DNA from: Spirodela intermedia | Taxonomy: Eukaryota > Streptophyta > Magnoliopsida > Alismatales > Araceae | Length of the DNA: 64,000 bases | Direction of reading: 5' to 3' | NCBI GenBank assembly: GCA_902729315.2 | Contig: LR746281.1 | Span: 1,677,001 to 1,741,000, forward strand | Shown: positions 1-9,092 of the stretch, piece after piece | How positions within the stretch are numbered: the first letter of the stretch is position 1 | Layout of the letters: each line of letters starts with the position of its first letter | Notes under the pieces: generated by a model | The model's database searches: none | The model's input: only the letters and a program-made list of their open reading frames with translations | What the model was told of the DNA's origin: nothing | Position numbers and translations under genes: made by a program

Positions 1-1135
1 TCTCCACTCCGTGCTCCTCCATCAGCTCGAAGATCGACCTTCCTTCCTCCACCATGCCGGCGTGCCCGCATGCCGAAAGCACGCTCAGGAAGCACATGCC
101 GTCGGCGCGGACGCCCGCGGAGAGCATCTCGGCGAACAGCGTCAGCGCATGCCGCGCGCGGCCGTGCGCGCCGTAGCCGCTGATCATGGCGTTCCAGGCG
201 ACGACGTTCTTCAGGGGAATTCTGTCGAACACATCGCGAGCGTGGGCGAGTCGGCCGCAGGCGGCATACATCGCCACCAGGCCGCTGCCCAGCGCGGCGT
301 CCACCGGCGTGCCGGACTTGACGGCGTAGCAGTGGACCCACATCCCGTCTCGCGCCGCCGCCAGCTTAGCGCAGGCGGGGAGGAGGCCCACGAGGGTGAC
401 GTAGTCGGGGCTCTGCAGGGTGTCCTCACGCAGCATCCGGTGGAAGAGCGACAGCGCTTCTCTGTGGCGCTCGTTCTGGGAGTACCCCGCGATGAGGGAG
501 TTCCAGCTGACGAGGTCCCTATCGGGCATTCCGTCGAACAGGTGCCGCGCGGCGTGGAGGTCTCCGCAGCGGGAGTAGAAGGAGACGAGGGCGTTGCCCA
601 CGAAGAGGTCCGTCTCTAGGCCGACCTTCCAAGCCTCGCCATGGACCGTCCTGCCGCTGCCGCCGTCGCCGGAGGCGGCGCAGGCCTTGAGCACGAAGGG
701 GTAGGTGTAGCGGTTGGCGGTGGCGGGACCACCGCTGCGCCGCATGATGGCGTACACGGCCAGCGCCTCCTCCGGCGGGCCGACGGCAGCGTACCCACGA
801 ATGACGACGTTCCACAGGAGGGCGTCCCGCAGTTCGGCGCCGTCGAAGACGCGGCGTGCATCTCGCATGCCGGAGCCGCCACCGAGATCGGCGTACAGCG
901 CCACCAGCTTGGCGGCGAGGAAAGGGTTGCCGCCGTGGCCGGCGGTGATGATCTGTTGGTGGGCTTGCTGGAGGGTCCTCAGGCTGGCGCATCGGGTTCG
1001 CAGCAGGGCGGCGTAGTCGCGGGAGTCCCAGCGGCGCCGCTGGTCTCCGGCCACCGCCCCGTAGAGGAACCTGAGTGCGGCGAGGTGTGGCCTTCCAGGG
1101 CGTGGGACTGCTCTCGGCGGGCGGAAGCCATGCAT
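1..1135 (-). CDS. PLS-type pentatricopeptide repeat protein, 3' end beyond the window
   Basis: One open minus-strand frame runs from an ATG at 1135 to the window edge (378 codons, no stop), so the C-terminus is missing. PPR proteins bind organellar RNA and act in editing, splicing or stability in mitochondria or plastids. The translation shows repeated PPR units such as RDALLWNVVIRGY, RDLVSWNSLIAGYSQ and KNVVAWNAMISGYGAHGRA, with linkers like ALVSFYSRCGDLHAARHLFD, the spacing seen in the PLS subfamily. An E or DYW domain would lie off the edge. The start was chosen because it is the most upstream ATG in this frame and leads into an early YAALLRTRCASLRTLQQAH block typical of PPR N-termini. The gene appears intronless so far and is strongly GC-rich. 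Confidence is high for the family and low for the exact member. Confidence 0.9.
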   Translation of the reverse strand, partial: MHGFRPPRAVPRPGRPHLAALRFLYGAVAGDQRRRWDSRDYAALLRTRCASLRTLQQAHQQIITAGHGGNPFLAAKLVALYADLGGGSGMRDARRVFDGAELRDALLWNVVIRGYAAVGPPEEALAVYAIMRRSGGPATANRYTYPFVLKACAASGDGGSGRTVHGEAWKVGLETDLFVGNALVSFYSRCGDLHAARHLFDGMPDRDLVSWNSLIAGYSQNERHREALSLFHRMLREDTLQSPDYVTLVGLLPACAKLAAARDGMWVHCYAVKSGTPVDAALGSGLVAMYAACGRLAHARDVFDRIPLKNVVAWNAMISGYGAHGRARHALTLFAEMLSAGVRADGMCFLSVLSACGHAGMVEEGRSIFELMEEHGVE

Positions 1136-1314
1136 CTGCTGAGAGACTCAAGAGCCTCTTTACGTGAATGAAGTGATATTTATAGACGGAAATGAGTATC
1201 TATCGGGCTGCTTGGTTACTAAATACGCGGATATGGAGTACCCAACGGGCCCACTAGCAGCAGTTCTCAGAAATGTTCCAGACCGGGAAGACGATGGAGG
1301 GAGGAGGCTGCATA

Positions 1315-1324
1315 CTATATATAG
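1315..1324 (-). promoter_or_regulatory. Possible TATA box of the PPR gene
   Basis: The sequence CTATATATAG lies about 180 bases upstream of the PPR start codon. It is a good TATA match, but it is palindromic and the distance implies a 5' leader of about 150 bases. Inference only. Confidence 0.35.
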
Positions 1325-2511
1325 CATGTATCGGATCTTCAAGAACCAGGTCAAATGTAACATTTAAGATTTCAGGAGACCACGACTTCACCCGAGTCAA
1401 CCCACGGAGGCATTTAAGATCCCCTCGGAGTTTCCTAAAAAGGGTAAGCTTTTATGGACATCAGGTGAACAAAAGGCGCGTCCTTTGGACCGAGACAGGC
1501 ACCGGAGCGGACCTCTTTTTCCGTCCAAATCTAATTTCATAGTGAAAACCTAGGAAGACTACCAACTGATTTTGCTCACTTGGATCATTTCCAAGGGCCG
1601 TACATCAAAGCCCAAGAAGAAGCAGAAGAAAAACTTCCCATAGCGGTCCAACATCAGGTCGGATGGATTGCAGCTCGGCGCCATCCGCTGCATAGCAGAG
1701 CAAAAAGATTGAGGAACTGATGATGTCAAGGACGAGGAATAATGGCCAGCAGGAACGACAAGAACAGGTAACAGAGGAGAAGATTTTTCAACCTTCCAAG
1801 CAGATATTTCAACTGATTTGGCAGCTACAGCTACGCAATTCTGGGCTTTGTGATAAAAAGAAATTAACAGTGGACCAACGTCCCAAAAGATCATTGGAGC
1901 TGGAAGCCAAGGAAACCAATTCATGCAAGATATCTTTCAGAATGATGCAAATCACCAGGGGAATTCGTCAACCATCATTCGTTAACTAGCAAGAATCTTT
2001 CATAAATAAACAAGTGTCAGTGATTAATGACGCATTGTAATCTGGTTCTTCCCCTCCAATATTTCCCTACAGAGGGAAGGTTTGACATTTTCAAGTGATA
2101 AATTATTGGACAAGATGTTTCCACAAATAGATAAAACGATACTGGGAACAAGAGAAAAAATTCCATACCTGCAATCAGGAGCTTGCATTTTCTACGAGGC
2201 AAAGCATTGATGATGTGCCGTAGCAGAACAATGAGCAAAGCAGCACTCATGAACAACGAAATCAGAAAAAAAGAAAAGAAATACATATAAACAAATAGTT
2301 GGAGAGACAACACGCCGCCATCTTTAAATATTAATGAGATTTCATAATTAAGGAGTGTTATTTACAACCGGAAATCATAACAGCTGCGACCTGTCATCAT
2401 AGGGCTACCAGTGGTGGCTCATATCTGTTCTACGAGAGATTATAATGGGAACATGGAATGTACAAGTCGCTATGAACAATCTTTCCACCGCCCTTTTTTC
2501 TTTTTTGTTGC
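1325..2511. other. Intergenic, no supported gene
   Basis: This stretch lies between the upstream side of the PPR gene and the 3' end of the DNL zinc-finger gene. Its right part (roughly 2300-2511) probably holds the DNL 3' UTR. Open frames at 1559-1924 (minus) and 1720-1989 (plus) match nothing recognised and have no coding-like composition. Confidence 0.5.
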
Positions 2512-3416
2512 TCAGAGAATTGGGAATATATTGTCATCGTTTCCACCTAGCTGATCCAGTTTGCCGTCACCTTTGGGAAGGAAATCTGGATTCACATAGC
2601 ACTTCATTCCTTCGAACAAATTGAGATTATCCACCAGCTTGTGGAACACATTGCAGCCGCAACACTACAGCGCAAAATCAGAGAGAAAGCTATTTTAACC
2701 AAAGCGTAACGCAATAGAAGATAGATTGTGAGAAGAGATCGTCAAACAATGAGCAGAGAAGGTACCTGAACAAAGACAGTTCCGTCGGTGTAGGCGTGGG
2801 GGTTGATGGCCCTGGTTGTGCGCTGTCCACAAACGTTGCAACTAAATGCGATAAGCATCCTTCGACGCGGAGATTTGGTGAACAGAGACCACGGGAAGGT
2901 CGAGACCGCTCGATTTTTCAGCCCGTCGTCAGCATCGGCAGCAGGGACGGGGGGCCCCTCCATCCCGGAACCCGTGGTCCAACCTCTGCCTGTTGCTGCG
3001 CTCAGAACCATACCCAGAGCAGCATCCTGCCAGAGAGGAGATCGGGAAGAAAGCCAGCGACACGATCAACGAAATTACATGAGGCAAAGCAATAGAGAAG
3101 TGGGTCCGGCATTCACCCTAGAAAGAGGGACGATCGGGCCGTGGTTTCCCATAAACGGAACCAGATTTGTATTCCCAGCATCGCGTTGGAGATCAGCCTC
3201 GTCCTCTTTTCCTAGAGTAGAACAGAATCTCTAAGATCTCAGAAATCAGAGACGAAGAGAAGCGAGGCCGGGAATCGGAGCAGACGGACACATACCCTTT
3301 GATGCGACGATCAGATGCCGTCGGGCTCTACCCATCCCGCATCTCCTCTTCGGGGGGAGGACAGAGAAGGGGGTGAGGGCGCCGGCGGCGCTCGCGGCGG
3401 CGCTACGGACGTCCAT
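2512..3416 (-). CDS. DNL-type zinc-finger protein (Zim17/HEP family), three exons
   Basis: Zim17/HEP proteins are organelle-imported zinc-finger partners that keep mitochondrial or plastid Hsp70 soluble. Exons are 3416-3296, 2995-2766 and 2664-2512, and the phases join cleanly to give 167 residues. Residues 1-45 are rich in Ala, Ser and Arg and look like a transit peptide. The zinc site is two CxxC pairs, CNVC at 93-96 and CCGC at 118-121. Between them lies the family signature RTTRAINPHAYTDGTVF, followed by the VDNL motif (128-131). The start at 3416 was preferred over an in-frame ATG at 3518 because a TATA box lies at 3493-3501, upstream of 3416 but downstream of the other ATG. The exon 2 acceptor is uncertain: two AGs, before 2995 and before 2989, both keep frame. 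Which organelle is served cannot be told from the sequence. Confidence 0.85.
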
Positions 3417-3492
3417 GGCGATGGCAACGACGGAAAGACAAGCAGCGGAGATCGTCGGCGTCACCGATTCCCAAGCTGCGCCGCCGCCACCC

Positions 3493-3501
3493 GAATTTAT
3501 A
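3493..3501 (-). promoter_or_regulatory. TATA box of the DNL zinc-finger gene
   Basis: TATAAATTC on the minus strand, about 80 bases upstream of the ATG at 3416. Its position implies transcription starting near 3465 and supports the chosen start codon. Confidence 0.55.
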
Positions 3502-4965
3502 GGGGATTTTCGGCCCATAATTCAACCCATTGAAATTCTTAAACTAAATCCCTTCGGGCCACCCTTCACGAAGTAGCCAAAAAAAAATCTGATGCTTTCT
3601 AATGCCTAAAATAATTCAACGGTCAAAATGGGGCCCACCTCAGCCGTGGGCGGTGCGATGGTCTCGCGCTCTGGCCCCACGGGTACAACCAAAGATGAGG
3701 GCCTTCTGGAATATTCGGGAGCACTGTCGGATCCAATAAACAAATAAATAAATAAATAAATTTTCTTTATTTTTATAGATAATTTGGAATATATAGCAAG
3801 CCAGGGAGAGCTTGGTTAAGTAAATAATTTCTTTTTTTTTATTGTTGCGTAAATTACTGGGGGATTTTAAAATACTTGGGCTAGACGAGGTGTGTGCATG
3901 TGGCAGAGATGCTGAAGCCGTTGACTTTGTCGCTGCCACTTACGTACCCATGCTGGGGAACAGCAGCCAATTCCCCATGGCAAGCTCTGGCAAGTGGTGT
4001 GCCATGAGGATGGTTCCATGGGGTCTCAAGCTGAGCTTAAAATTGTGGACGTGGAGGAATTCCTCCCTTGACCGGCGGCAAGCGGCGCCACCTTTGATGC
4101 GGCATGGCCGTACAAGGTGTAGTGCACAGAGCTGTATATGCTGCCATTGATCTAATACTCCCTAGTCTATGTTGGGAGTGAGAGTGAAAGTTTCTGTCGC
4201 AAAGAACCTGGCCAGCTCAACTGTCACCGCCATGTCTGGCTTTTCTAATCAGTAGTCGCAGAGGGTGGACTTGATGACAATAACTGCTCACCGAGGAGTG
4301 AATCCCCTGATCTAATGTCAAGAATACGCAAGAAACCAAGGTTCTCAGCCTCGTCAAAGGTGGTGATGACCTCTTGATATCCCAACCACTGTCTCACAAT
4401 GGTTTCGAGGTGGAACGACACCCTGATGACGGCAAGTCCAAGCACTTTGGCTGTTTAAAGTAGTGGGGTTACCTCCTCAAGCTGGGCACCATACTTGGAC
4501 CCAATGGGTAGATGACTTTTCCCTTGTCGAGAGCCTTGATCCTCAATAAGAGCCATCAATTAAGATGACATCTATGATGGAAAAAAATATATTATAGAGA
4601 GAAATAGAAGACAGGGTAAGCAAGCAAAGAGAAGGGCATATATGATGTAAAAGTTAACACTCATAATGTTCTCACTAAGCTCAACCAAATACAAAAGATA
4701 AAAATTAGAGTTAATGAGTGAAGTGAGCTTCTCCACTTTAGTGCATCATAGTTTGTGAATGAAATCTAATTCTTTGTCTTACACTAATCCCTCATGGCCT
4801 TACGTCAGAGGGATACCTCTCCACTACCTTCTGTTTACCTATTATGTGTGGAGAGGTAGTGGAACATGCTTTGTATCACTTACTAACACTTCACCTTGAT
4901 ACAAAGCTTCCAACACCAACAGATTATTTAAATTTAATACAGTGGTCATTTGGTTATTTTTTTTT
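3502..4965. other. Intergenic with an (AAAT)n tract, no supported gene
   Basis: An AAAT microsatellite lies at 3737-3761. A GC-richer island at 3870-4130 and another block at 4250-4560 look like old fragments of coding or repeat DNA, but neither gives a recognisable translation. The rest is AT-rich. Confidence 0.45.
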
Positions 4966-7280
4966 TATCTCAATTAGATTTTCAAGAACTATATCTTGAA
5001 TAAAGTGGTGAGTAATCTCTACATGCTTCATTCTTCCGTAAAATATTGAGTTCTTTGTAATAGATATAGTTGACTTATTGTTGTAGTTGATCTCTATTGT
5101 ATTTATTTGAATTATGTTTGTCTTATAATATTATTCACATCTATACAAATTGTTGTGAGGCTAATGATTCACCAATTTACAATTAGTCTCTTTTTTTTTG
5201 AAGTCCACAACACAACACCATATTCATAATTTAAAATAAACTCATTAGTATTCTACAATTCAACTATTGATGTTACCCAACCACTATCAACAAAATTAGA
5301 TAGCTTAAATTGAAGAACTTAGTGATAAAATTCTATAATACTTATCCGTTGAATGTAGCAAAGAATCTATTTTTCTGCTCCAAGATGATGAACAAGTTTT
5401 GTAATTCAAGATAGTAAACTTATTAAGTAAATCGAATACAAAATTTTTCATGCTATAACTATCTTGAATAATATCAGCCTAAGACAATTCTGAAGTAAAA
5501 GCAAACCTATCCCATTAAATTTAACAATTTTCCAAATATTAAACTCATTTACAGGTGAATGAGATGATCTGATGTATATAATGTCACCACACCCATAATA
5601 AAAATGCCATTTTCTTTATGTGGACGGAATTAGTTTGATTTCTCTTCTATAAATGTTATTTTTATGAAGATAAGAGCTAATTCATACTATACCATGCTTT
5701 CAATGTTTATTTGAATCCATAAATGGTATTTTTTAATTTTAGAATTCATTCTCTTTGTCATTAATTAATCACAAATTCTTGTGATTATTCAATATATAGA
5801 TCTTCATCTAGATAATTATTTAGAAATATAAATTTAACATCAAATTAAAATATTTATATCTCATTGGTGATGTTAGAATAAAAATAATTCTAAAAATTTC
5901 AAATCTAGCAACATGAGAAGAAATTTCAAAGTAATTAATTTCATATTATTGTACAACAAGCCTTGTTATGTATTTCTGCACACTTTTATTCGGGTTGCAT
6001 TTCACTTTGTAAATTAATTTACACAAGTTGCTTTTTTATTCTGTGGTAGATCAAGAAGTTCTCATGTATCATGTTTATGATTGAACCTATTTCCTCTAGA
6101 GATTTGTTTCATTATTTTTTGCCTTGAATCTCTTCAAAACCTATTAGTTCTACAATTATAAGTACAATAATTTTGGTCCTTTAATCGAAGCATTTTATTA
6201 GATTTTTAGTTCTTATTGGGAATTCTTATTTATTTTCCGTGTTGGAAGAGAATAGTCATGATATCTAGATACGCAAAACGTGGGCACTATAGAAGGATTT
6301 TTTATCCCTCATTTCAAGGTGAATAAATAAGAGAATAGTTTTATGCATGCATGAATCATTAGCTCTTAAAGAGTCAAAGTGAGAAGGTCTAATTGAAGAG
6401 ATCAAACCACAATGTTTTTTCACCATCTTTGAGATTATTTCCATATTGGCCTAATCTATGCCCAGCGTAACATGTATGGCTATATTCACACCTATGTTAA
6501 TGATACCTTACTCACCCATAGGCTGACTCACATAATATACAATTGCTCTTGCCCAAACCATGCCCACATACACTCACATCAGTGCATATATGCCTATATT
6601 GGGCAGCAAGACCTACTTACACTTGCATTGACCTGCCACCATATGTTACTTCACATTTGTGTGCCAATGGCATTGTGTGGCATGGGCATACCTACGTCTA
6701 TAACCCCCACCCACGCTCAAACATGTTTTCTTCTTGCATTGGCACTCATACATGCACCCAAAAAAAGACACTTATTTTCACCCATCCAAGTTGGCTTTGG
6801 TGCTAGTATGTGTTGTACGCTTGCAACTATTTAAACGATTTATGAACAGCATGTCACCCTATCCCTTAGGTTAGGTATTTGATCTTGTTCATTCTTAGAT
6901 TAATTTGCTTGACATGCACTATGAAATGTTTAATTATATCAGCAGATAAATTAAAATATCTAGAAATGTTAAGGTGAACATAATTTAATGTGTCTTTAAA
7001 TATTTTTATATTTAAATGAACTGTGAGATAAATTTCTAATTTATGATAAACTGATTTATAAACTAATTTAAATGTCTGAACAATCATTTATGATAAAATG
7101 ATGAATGCAGTGTTTTCTAAGTGTTGGAACATTCCATCAACCTCAACATATACATCATCCATCTCTGATTTCCTTATCTGAATTCGCTTAAGACATCATA
7201 ATTTTTTTTTACTAGCTCTAAGATCAAGTAGAGACTACTTAGAACAAGCTGGACTTGATCATCCCATAAGAGCACTTCCA
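4966..7280 (-). mobile_element. Decayed Ty1/copia retrotransposon (reverse transcriptase and RNase H relics)
   Basis: Minus-strand translation, broken by stops and frameshifts, gives copia pol landmarks in order. A degenerate KLIYKVKCNPNKSVQKY at about 6020-5951 corresponds to the CKWVYKVK region. A degenerate FEISSHVARFEIFRI at 5935-5880 corresponds to the YDETFSPVARFETIR region, then NYLDEDLYIE near 5800. The RNase H end (KSTISITKNSIFYGRMKHVE) is at about 5090-4990. The stretch 6200-7280 upstream of these (in element sense) is not clearly coding but is shared with a second copy at about 21,990-25,080 and a fragment at about 30,440-30,690. No LTRs were delimited. It is a non-functional fossil. 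Confidence 0.75.
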
Positions 7281-7641
7281 TGGGCAAGCAAATTTCCTAA
7301 CTTCAACGCCTCACTGGATGCTAGTGTAGTAGGGGAAATCCATATAGCTTGTTATACATTACACTATATCATACGATGTATTATGATAGAGTAAGAGACT
7401 GAATTTCTATTACGCATCTGATGCCATCGGCCGTGTCCCCGGTCAGAAACCCGCTGAAGGCCATGAAGAGGGAGGGGCCGACCACCAGAGGGGAAACTCG
7501 GCTGACCCGACCTGGTGGCCGTGCTTGAGGGTGCTGCTTGGATGCTTACTAGTAAGGCTCGGTGGCGAACCCCCTCACACGTGCGCTGGCGTTGACCTTG
7601 GACAAATCTTCATGAACATAGGTCGAAAGCCCCATCCCACA

Positions 7642-7689
7642 GTCTCTCTCCCTCTGTAGGCTCGTTACAGACGAGAGGGAGAAAGAGAC
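7642..7689. repeat. Imperfect hairpin, CT-rich/GA-rich arms
   Basis: GTCTCTCTCCCTCT is followed about 20 bases later by AGAGGGAGAAAGAGAC, which pairs with it apart from a two-base bulge. It lies between a GC-rich block (7430-7640, not recognised) and the copied KAPA synthase 3' flank. Confidence 0.5.
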
Positions 7690-7711
7690 CGTTATTTACA
7701 CTTCGAGGGCC

Positions 7712-7713
7712 GG

Positions 7714-7752
<39 letters not shown>

Positions 7753-7880
7753 ATTAATCATTAATGGTGAAGCGGTGCCTTTCTTCGGTGGAAAGTCAAA
7801 GATGGAGAACACGTAACTGATTATTCTGCCCACGCAGTATTCACAATCCGGAAGGAAAATACAAGGCTATAGTGTGGTCC
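7712..7880 (-). pseudogene. Copied 3' UTR of the KAPA synthase gene, including its microsatellite
   Basis: Read on the minus strand, 7880-7712 matches 15,310-15,480 downstream of the intact KAPA synthase gene. Shared blocks include GGGCAGAATAATCAGTTA, a GTTCTCCATCTT stretch and CCATTAATGATTAATTC. The (GA)n tract at 7713-7752 is the minus-strand counterpart of the (CT)n tract at 15,448-15,475, so the microsatellite was copied with the flank. It is one of three rearranged pieces of that gene in this region. Confidence 0.85.
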
Positions 7881-7950
7881 GATGTTATTAAATGGACTCG
7901 TCACGCGTCAATTTGGTCCGCTGTCTCAAAGCAACGTAGAACGGGAACCA

Positions 7951-8315
7951 ACATTAGTTATGAGTTATTAAGACTGTCTGCCATTCGAACGGGGATCGAG
8001 GAGTAATCAGTGGGATTATCCTCCCATATAAGATGGCAGAGAACGGGGGGCCTCCCCACCAACGACCACCCCAACCTCAGCGCCCATCGAGCTGTGCGCG
8101 AGACATCCTCGAAGGTACGTCTTCTAGCTCGTTCAAGTTGATTGGTGATTGCCTTCGTCTCCTGATCTGGGAACAGAGACATCGAGCACGCGTCGCTGTT
8201 TTCCGGAATGGGCCCGAGGAGCCCTTCCTTGGTCAGTGGCCACATAGACTACCACCGGCGGCTTGAGAACATCCTGGCGGAGCTCCACAAGAAGGCGAAT
8301 GGCAGGGGGGACGGG
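7951..8315 (+). pseudogene. Truncated KAPA synthase copy, promoter to early exon 2, exon 1 mostly deleted
   Basis: Compared with 13,086-13,735 of the intact gene, this fragment keeps the promoter with a TATAAG box at 8027-8032. It then jumps from just upstream of the start codon to the end of exon 1 (the CTCAGCGCCCATC block near 8080). It continues through intron 1 and into exon 2 (GACTACCACCGGCGGCTTGA) before homology ends near 8315. Most of exon 1, including the start codon, is absent, so no enzyme can be made. It points rightward, toward the inverted copy at 9092-8500. Confidence 0.88.
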
Positions 8316-8499
8316 TGGTGGAGTGGCGGAAGGCGTTTCCGGCTGTGGAACACCGGCGGGGACGCGACAGCAGCAGTACGGTGATTACGAACGGTGGTGG
8401 CAGAGCTGATGACGGTGATTAAAAATAGAAACAAATGCAAAAAGAAGAAAATTACGGCTTACTGGGCCTGGGCGGATGTGCTGATGATGATGCAGAGGG

Positions 8500-9092
8500 T
8501 GGGCCATTTCTTCGATACCCACCAAGTTGCCCCGCGGGCCCATTCCGAAAAACAGCGACGCCTGCTCTATGTCTCTGTTCCCAGATCAGTCGACGAAGGC
8601 AATCACCAATCAACATGAACGGAGCTAGAAGACGTACCTTCGAGGACGCCTAGCGCATGGCTCGATGGGCGCTGAAGTTGAGGTGGTCATTGGCGGAGAG
8701 GATGAGCATCTGGCGCCGAGCTGGTTCGCTGTCCGTTGCAGGGGCATTGGGAAACTCCACAGCAACCTCCACCATGGTCCGATCCCAAGGCCTGGGCCGT
8801 CGAGCGTCGCGACGTCCGCGAGAGGTTCTTCCTGTGCGCTGTGCAAAGGAAGATAATTTGGGAAAGTGAAGTCAGCCGCCCTAACCTTGGAAAGCTCCCC
8901 CGCCGCCCATCCCTCCCAGATCGTGTCAGCCGATACCTCTTCCATAATCACCGCCTAGCTACACGGGGACCATAGGTAGCTCTGATGAGGGAAGCTCTTA
9001 TATGGGCGGAGAATACCTCCGATTCCTGATGGATCCCCGTTCGGATGGCGGACAGTGTCAATAACTCATAATTAATGTAGGATGTCCATCCG
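8500..9092 (-). pseudogene. Inverted truncated KAPA synthase copy, promoter, exon 1 and early exon 2
   Basis: Read on the minus strand from 9092, this matches the intact gene from about 13,060 through the promoter, all of exon 1, intron 1 and the first bases of exon 2, ending near 8520. A TATAAG box is kept at 9002-8997 and the ATG with MEEVSADTIWEGWAA is preserved. The exon 1 end reads HRAMR-stop-ASSK where the intact gene has HPAVRGASSK, so there is an in-frame TAG. It faces the plus-strand fragment at 7951-8315. Confidence 0.88.

Noticed and set aside
1559-1924. 121-codon minus-strand frame
   Set aside because: Hydrophobic runs come from AT-rich sequence. No motif, no supporting splice context and no recognised homologue.
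3842-4150. 102-codon plus-strand frame in a GC-richer island
   Set aside because: The translation resembles no family I know, and flanking DNA is repeat-like. It may be an old gene fragment but this cannot be supported.
6472-6834. 120-codon plus-strand frame with many His and Thr
   Set aside because: It lies wholly within the copia-family repeat shared with 22.4-24.8 kb, and the frame is not conserved in the second copy.
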